A model generated the notes under the pieces. That model made no database searches. It was not told where the DNA came from and saw only the letters and a list, made by a program, of their open reading frames with translations. Position numbers and translations under genes: made by a program. Shown in pieces: positions 61,587 to 64,000 of a stretch of DNA of 64,000 nt. The first letter of the stretch is position 1. Each line of letters begins with the position of its first letter. Source of the DNA: Lachnospiraceae bacterium (GTDB lineage Bacteria; Bacillota; Clostridia; Lachnospirales; Lachnospiraceae); the NCBI GenBank assembly GCA_025758065.1, contig CP107199.1, forward strand, positions 1,859,501 through 1,923,500. Direction: 5' to 3'.

Positions 61587-61605
61587 AAAACGGGGGGACA
61601 TACAT

Positions 61606-62832
61606 ATGAATCCAATAAAAAAATGGAACCAGTTAGGATTATTCACCAGAATTATGGTGGGATTTGTTCTTGGTATTGCAGCAGGACTTATTTTTGGAGA
61701 GAAAGCAACAAAGCTGGCATTTCTTGGAACTATATTGACCCGTCTGCTGACTATGGTAGTTGCACCATTGGTGCTGGGACTTTTGATATGTTCGGCAGCA
61801 GATGTAAAGGATTTTAAAACATTAGGAAAAATTGGAGGAAAGACATTAGGAATTTTTCTTGGCGGTACTGCAATAGCTGTTGCTATTGGTCTTGTTTTAT
61901 GTAATATCATGCAGATTGGCGCTGGATTTGTGATGGAGTCAGCGCAGGCCTATGATGCAAAAGAAATCCCAAGTATTGTAGATACTCTGATGGACATTAT
62001 TCCAACCAATCCATTTAATTCTTTAAGCACACAAAATCTGCTTCAGATCATCTTTTTCTCATTATTGTTAGGCTTTGCTTTGATCAAACTGGGAGAAAAA
62101 GGAGAACCTGTTCTGAATTTCTTCCGTGCATGGACAGAGGCATGGAAGGAAATTACGAACATTGTTCTGGAATTTACACCATATGGCGTATTTGGTCTGA
62201 TGGCAAATATTGTTGGTAAATATGGTATGGGTGTTATGCTTCCTTATATGAAAACAATTGCTGCATGTTATATTACCTGTGCATTATTTACCGTTTTTGT
62301 ACAAGGTGGATTAATGGCTGGTCTGTACGGCGGGATCAGTCCGGTCCGTTTTTTCTCGGTCATGAAAGAAGCAATGCTTTTTGTATTTGCAACCTGCTCC
62401 AGCGTGGCAACGATACCATTAAACTTAAAATGCACGAAAGAGTTAGGTGTCAGTGATAAGATTGCAGATTTTGTTATTCCATTCGGTGCAGTTATGAATA
62501 TGAATGGAACAGCAATTTATGAGGCAGTAGCAGTTATTTTTGCATCACAGGTTTTTGGCATTCAATTAACACTGACCCAGCAGATCATGGTCATGGTAAC
62601 AGCAGTTTTAGCTTCCGTAGGAACAGCAGGTATCCCTGGTTCCGGTCTGGTGATGCTGACTATTGTCTTGAATGCAGTACATCTGCCATTGGAAACAATT
62701 GGCCTGTTAGCTGGTATTGACCGCATTTTTAACATGGCACGAGTTATTCCTAATATTGTAGGTGATGCTGCCGCAGCAGTTGTAGTAGCAAAAAGTGAAG
62801 GCGAATTAAATACAGTAGGGTTAAAAAAATAA
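61606..62832 (+). CDS. Dicarboxylate/amino acid:cation symporter (DAACS)
   Basis: 408 residues with eight helices and two re-entrant loops. Motifs: FATCSSVATIPLNL (hairpin 1), MNMNGTAIYEAVAVIFASQ (helix 7) and VGTAGIPGSGLVMLTIVL (hairpin 2). It belongs to the GltP/DctA class, which take up acidic amino acids or C4-dicarboxylates with cations. GGGGGG lies about eight bases before ATG 61606. Cotranscribed with the dehydratase, so it likely imports its substrate. Confidence 0.93.
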   Translation: MNPIKKWNQLGLFTRIMVGFVLGIAAGLIFGEKATKLAFLGTILTRLLTMVVAPLVLGLLICSAADVKDFKTLGKIGGKTLGIFLGGTAIAVAIGLVLCNIMQIGAGFVMESAQAYDAKEIPSIVDTLMDIIPTNPFNSLSTQNLLQIIFFSLLLGFALIKLGEKGEPVLNFFRAWTEAWKEITNIVLEFTPYGVFGLMANIVGKYGMGVMLPYMKTIAACYITCALFTVFVQGGLMAGLYGGISPVRFFSVMKEAMLFVFATCSSVATIPLNLKCTKELGVSDKIADFVIPFGAVMNMNGTAIYEAVAVIFASQVFGIQLTLTQQIMVMVTAVLASVGTAGIPGSGLVMLTIVLNAVHLPLETIGLLAGIDRIFNMARVIPNIVGDAAAAVVVAKSEGELNTVGLKK

Positions 62833-62838
62833 TATAAA

Positions 62839-62877
62839 AAAATGGGTTGCTGTGTTTATGTGCAGCAACCCATTTTT
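62839..62877. terminator. Bidirectional terminator
   Basis: AAAATGGGTTGCTG (62839-62852) pairs with CAGCAACCCATTTTT (62863-62877), with A and T runs at either side. It serves the symporter gene and the convergent flotillin gene. Confidence 0.88.
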
Positions 62878-62902
62878 GAACAAAAAATCCATACAAATGT
62901 GG

Positions 62903-64000
62903 TCAGGAATTCACTGTGGCAGAACTGGTATCAGCAGTTGCCCCATTTTCAGCAACAGGTTTGTCAGCGGGAGCTGTATCAGCAGCGATCACCTGCTTCA
63001 AGGCATCCTCTGCCCCGTTCAGGTTAATATTCCTGGTCACCTTGGCATCATATGTATCTGCTTTCATGATCTCAGCCAGGTCAACGCCTGTAGCCTCTTT
63101 CATGGACTCAAACAGCTTTGCCATAACCACAGGCACATTGCCTGCAACGTTGCCAACACCGTCATCAGACCCATTTCCACCGCCGATAATGGTGATCTTG
63201 TCGATCTGGGATAATGGTTCTGCGATCTTTCCGGCAATTTCAGGAAGGACTTTCATCATCATTTCTGCCATAGCAGCGTGGTTGTACTTCTGGTAAGCCT
63301 GTGCTTTCTTTTCCATACCTTCTGCTTCTGCTAAAGCCTTTGCCTGGATAGCGGCAGCTTCTGCTTCACCTCTCGCCCGGATACCTTCTGCTTCCTGGAG
63401 CATAGCGTATTTCTGTGCTTCCGCCTGGGCCTTTCGTGCTTCTGCTTCCTTTTCCTGTTCGTATTTCTTTGCTTCTGCTTCTCTCTGGCGGCGGGTCAGG
63501 TCAGCGGCAGCAGCCTGCTCAATGGCATAACGGTCAGCATCCGCTTTCTTATTGATCTCAGCTTCCAATGCCTGCTGCTGTACAGCAACTTCCTGTCTGC
63601 GCAGTTCTGCTTCACGTTCCGCCTTGGCGATCTGTGCGTTAACAGTAGCAGCCTGGATGGTCTTTTGCTGTTCCTGCTTCTGGATCTCATAAGCAGCGTC
63701 TGCTTCCGCCTTTTTGGTATCAGAAGCCTTCTGTAATTCCGCCTTTTTAATAGCCAGTTCATTATTCTTCTGTGCAATCTCTGTTTCTGCCAGAACTCTT
63801 GCCTCATTGGAAGCCTTATCTGCAGCAGCCTGGGCAATGGCAATATCACGTTCTGCCTCCGCCTTTGCAATGGAAGCGTCCTTGCGGATCTTAGAAGTAT
63901 TATCCATACCAAGATCCTGGATCAGGCCATGTTCATCGGTCACGTTCTGGATATTGCAGGAAAGGATCTCAATTCCCAGCTTCTCCATATCCTTAGAAGC
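62903..64000 (-). CDS. floT: Flotillin family protein, C-terminal part (5' end outside window)
   Basis: At least 366 residues; the frame is open to the window edge, so the N-terminal membrane segment and much of the SPFH domain are missing. The visible part has the end of the SPFH domain, then a long Ala/Glu/Lys coiled coil (AEAERDIAIAQAAAD, repeated EAE units) and a flotillin C-terminus (KITIIGGGNG...VMAKLFESMKEATGVDLAEI). Flotillins organise membrane microdomains. Confidence 0.92.
   Translation of the reverse strand, partial: ASKDMEKLGIEILSCNIQNVTDEHGLIQDLGMDNTSKIRKDASIAKAEAERDIAIAQAAADKASNEARVLAETEIAQKNNELAIKKAELQKASDTKKAEADAAYEIQKQEQQKTIQAATVNAQIAKAEREAELRRQEVAVQQQALEAEINKKADADRYAIEQAAAADLTRRQREAEAKKYEQEKEAEARKAQAEAQKYAMLQEAEGIRARGEAEAAAIQAKALAEAEGMEKKAQAYQKYNHAAMAEMMMKVLPEIAGKIAEPLSQIDKITIIGGGNGSDDGVGNVAGNVPVVMAKLFESMKEATGVDLAEIMKADTYDAKVTRNINLNGAEDALKQVIAADTAPADKPVAENGATADTSSATVNS

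Overview
The window looks like the chromosome of a spore-forming, gut-type Clostridia, most likely Lachnospiraceae. Supporting signs are the cotJ spore-coat operon, YesMN-type two-component control of sugar ABC importers, lipoprotein solute-binding proteins, strong AGGAGG ribosome sites and a Tn916-family conjugative element. This placement is inferred from gene content only; no rRNA or tRNA gene is present.

Layout. 1-2.5 kb: the end of a CstA peptide/pyruvate transporter, a zinc-ribbon protein and a patatin-like lipase. 2.7-10.2 kb: a YesN/YesM pair, a sugar-binding lipoprotein, two permeases and a GH43 beta-xylosidase, together a xylo-oligosaccharide uptake and hydrolysis locus. 10.5-12.3 kb: a Cys/Gly-rich small protein and cotJA-cotJB-cotJC. 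cotJC is split, with its 3' part at 32.6-32.8 kb.

12.28-32.6 kb: a Tn916-type integrative and conjugative element (about 20.3 kb) inside cotJC. It has a large serine recombinase in place of Tn916 int/xis, as in Tn5397, then orf7/orf8/orf9 regulators, a cargo bay without a tet gene, the transfer module orf13-orf23, twin ardA genes, a MobT relaxase and an oriT-like hairpin region. The cargo is a TipAS-type MerR regulator, a zincin-like protein and a KTR protein, plus a TetR-controlled Ntn hydrolase. The best junction model is a GC core at 12277-12278 and 32604-32605. It lies at equal distance from an inverted TAAGTrCAACATA motif at each end, and joining the flanks restores an in-frame 211-codon cotJC.

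32.9-33.4 kb: two abutting palindromic units of about 210 bp with the same four stem-loops and compensating differences; a nearly identical fragment forms the 3' end of the GH43 gene. 33.4-36.8 kb: a SsuABC-type ABC importer and an isolated precorrin-2 methyltransferase gene. 36.8-41.5 kb: an AraC regulator divergent from xylulokinase, DUF4867 and fucose/arabinose-type isomerase genes. 41.7-43.7 kb: an ABC-F protein.

43.7-55.5 kb: a degenerate sigma-54-type regulator divergent from a dpp peptide importer, followed by M20, isoaspartyl dipeptidase and M42 peptidase genes, which fits import and breakdown of peptides including isoaspartyl peptides. 55.7-59.0 kb: an OmpR/VanR-type response regulator and a large histidine kinase. 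59.0-62.8 kb: a LysR regulator divergent from a UxaA-family dehydratase and a dicarboxylate symporter. The window ends inside a flotillin gene.

Besides the genes, the window holds several families of long palindromes placed between genes, two attenuator-like hairpins between binding-protein and permease genes, and inside the element a leader-peptide ORF and a candidate structured RNA.
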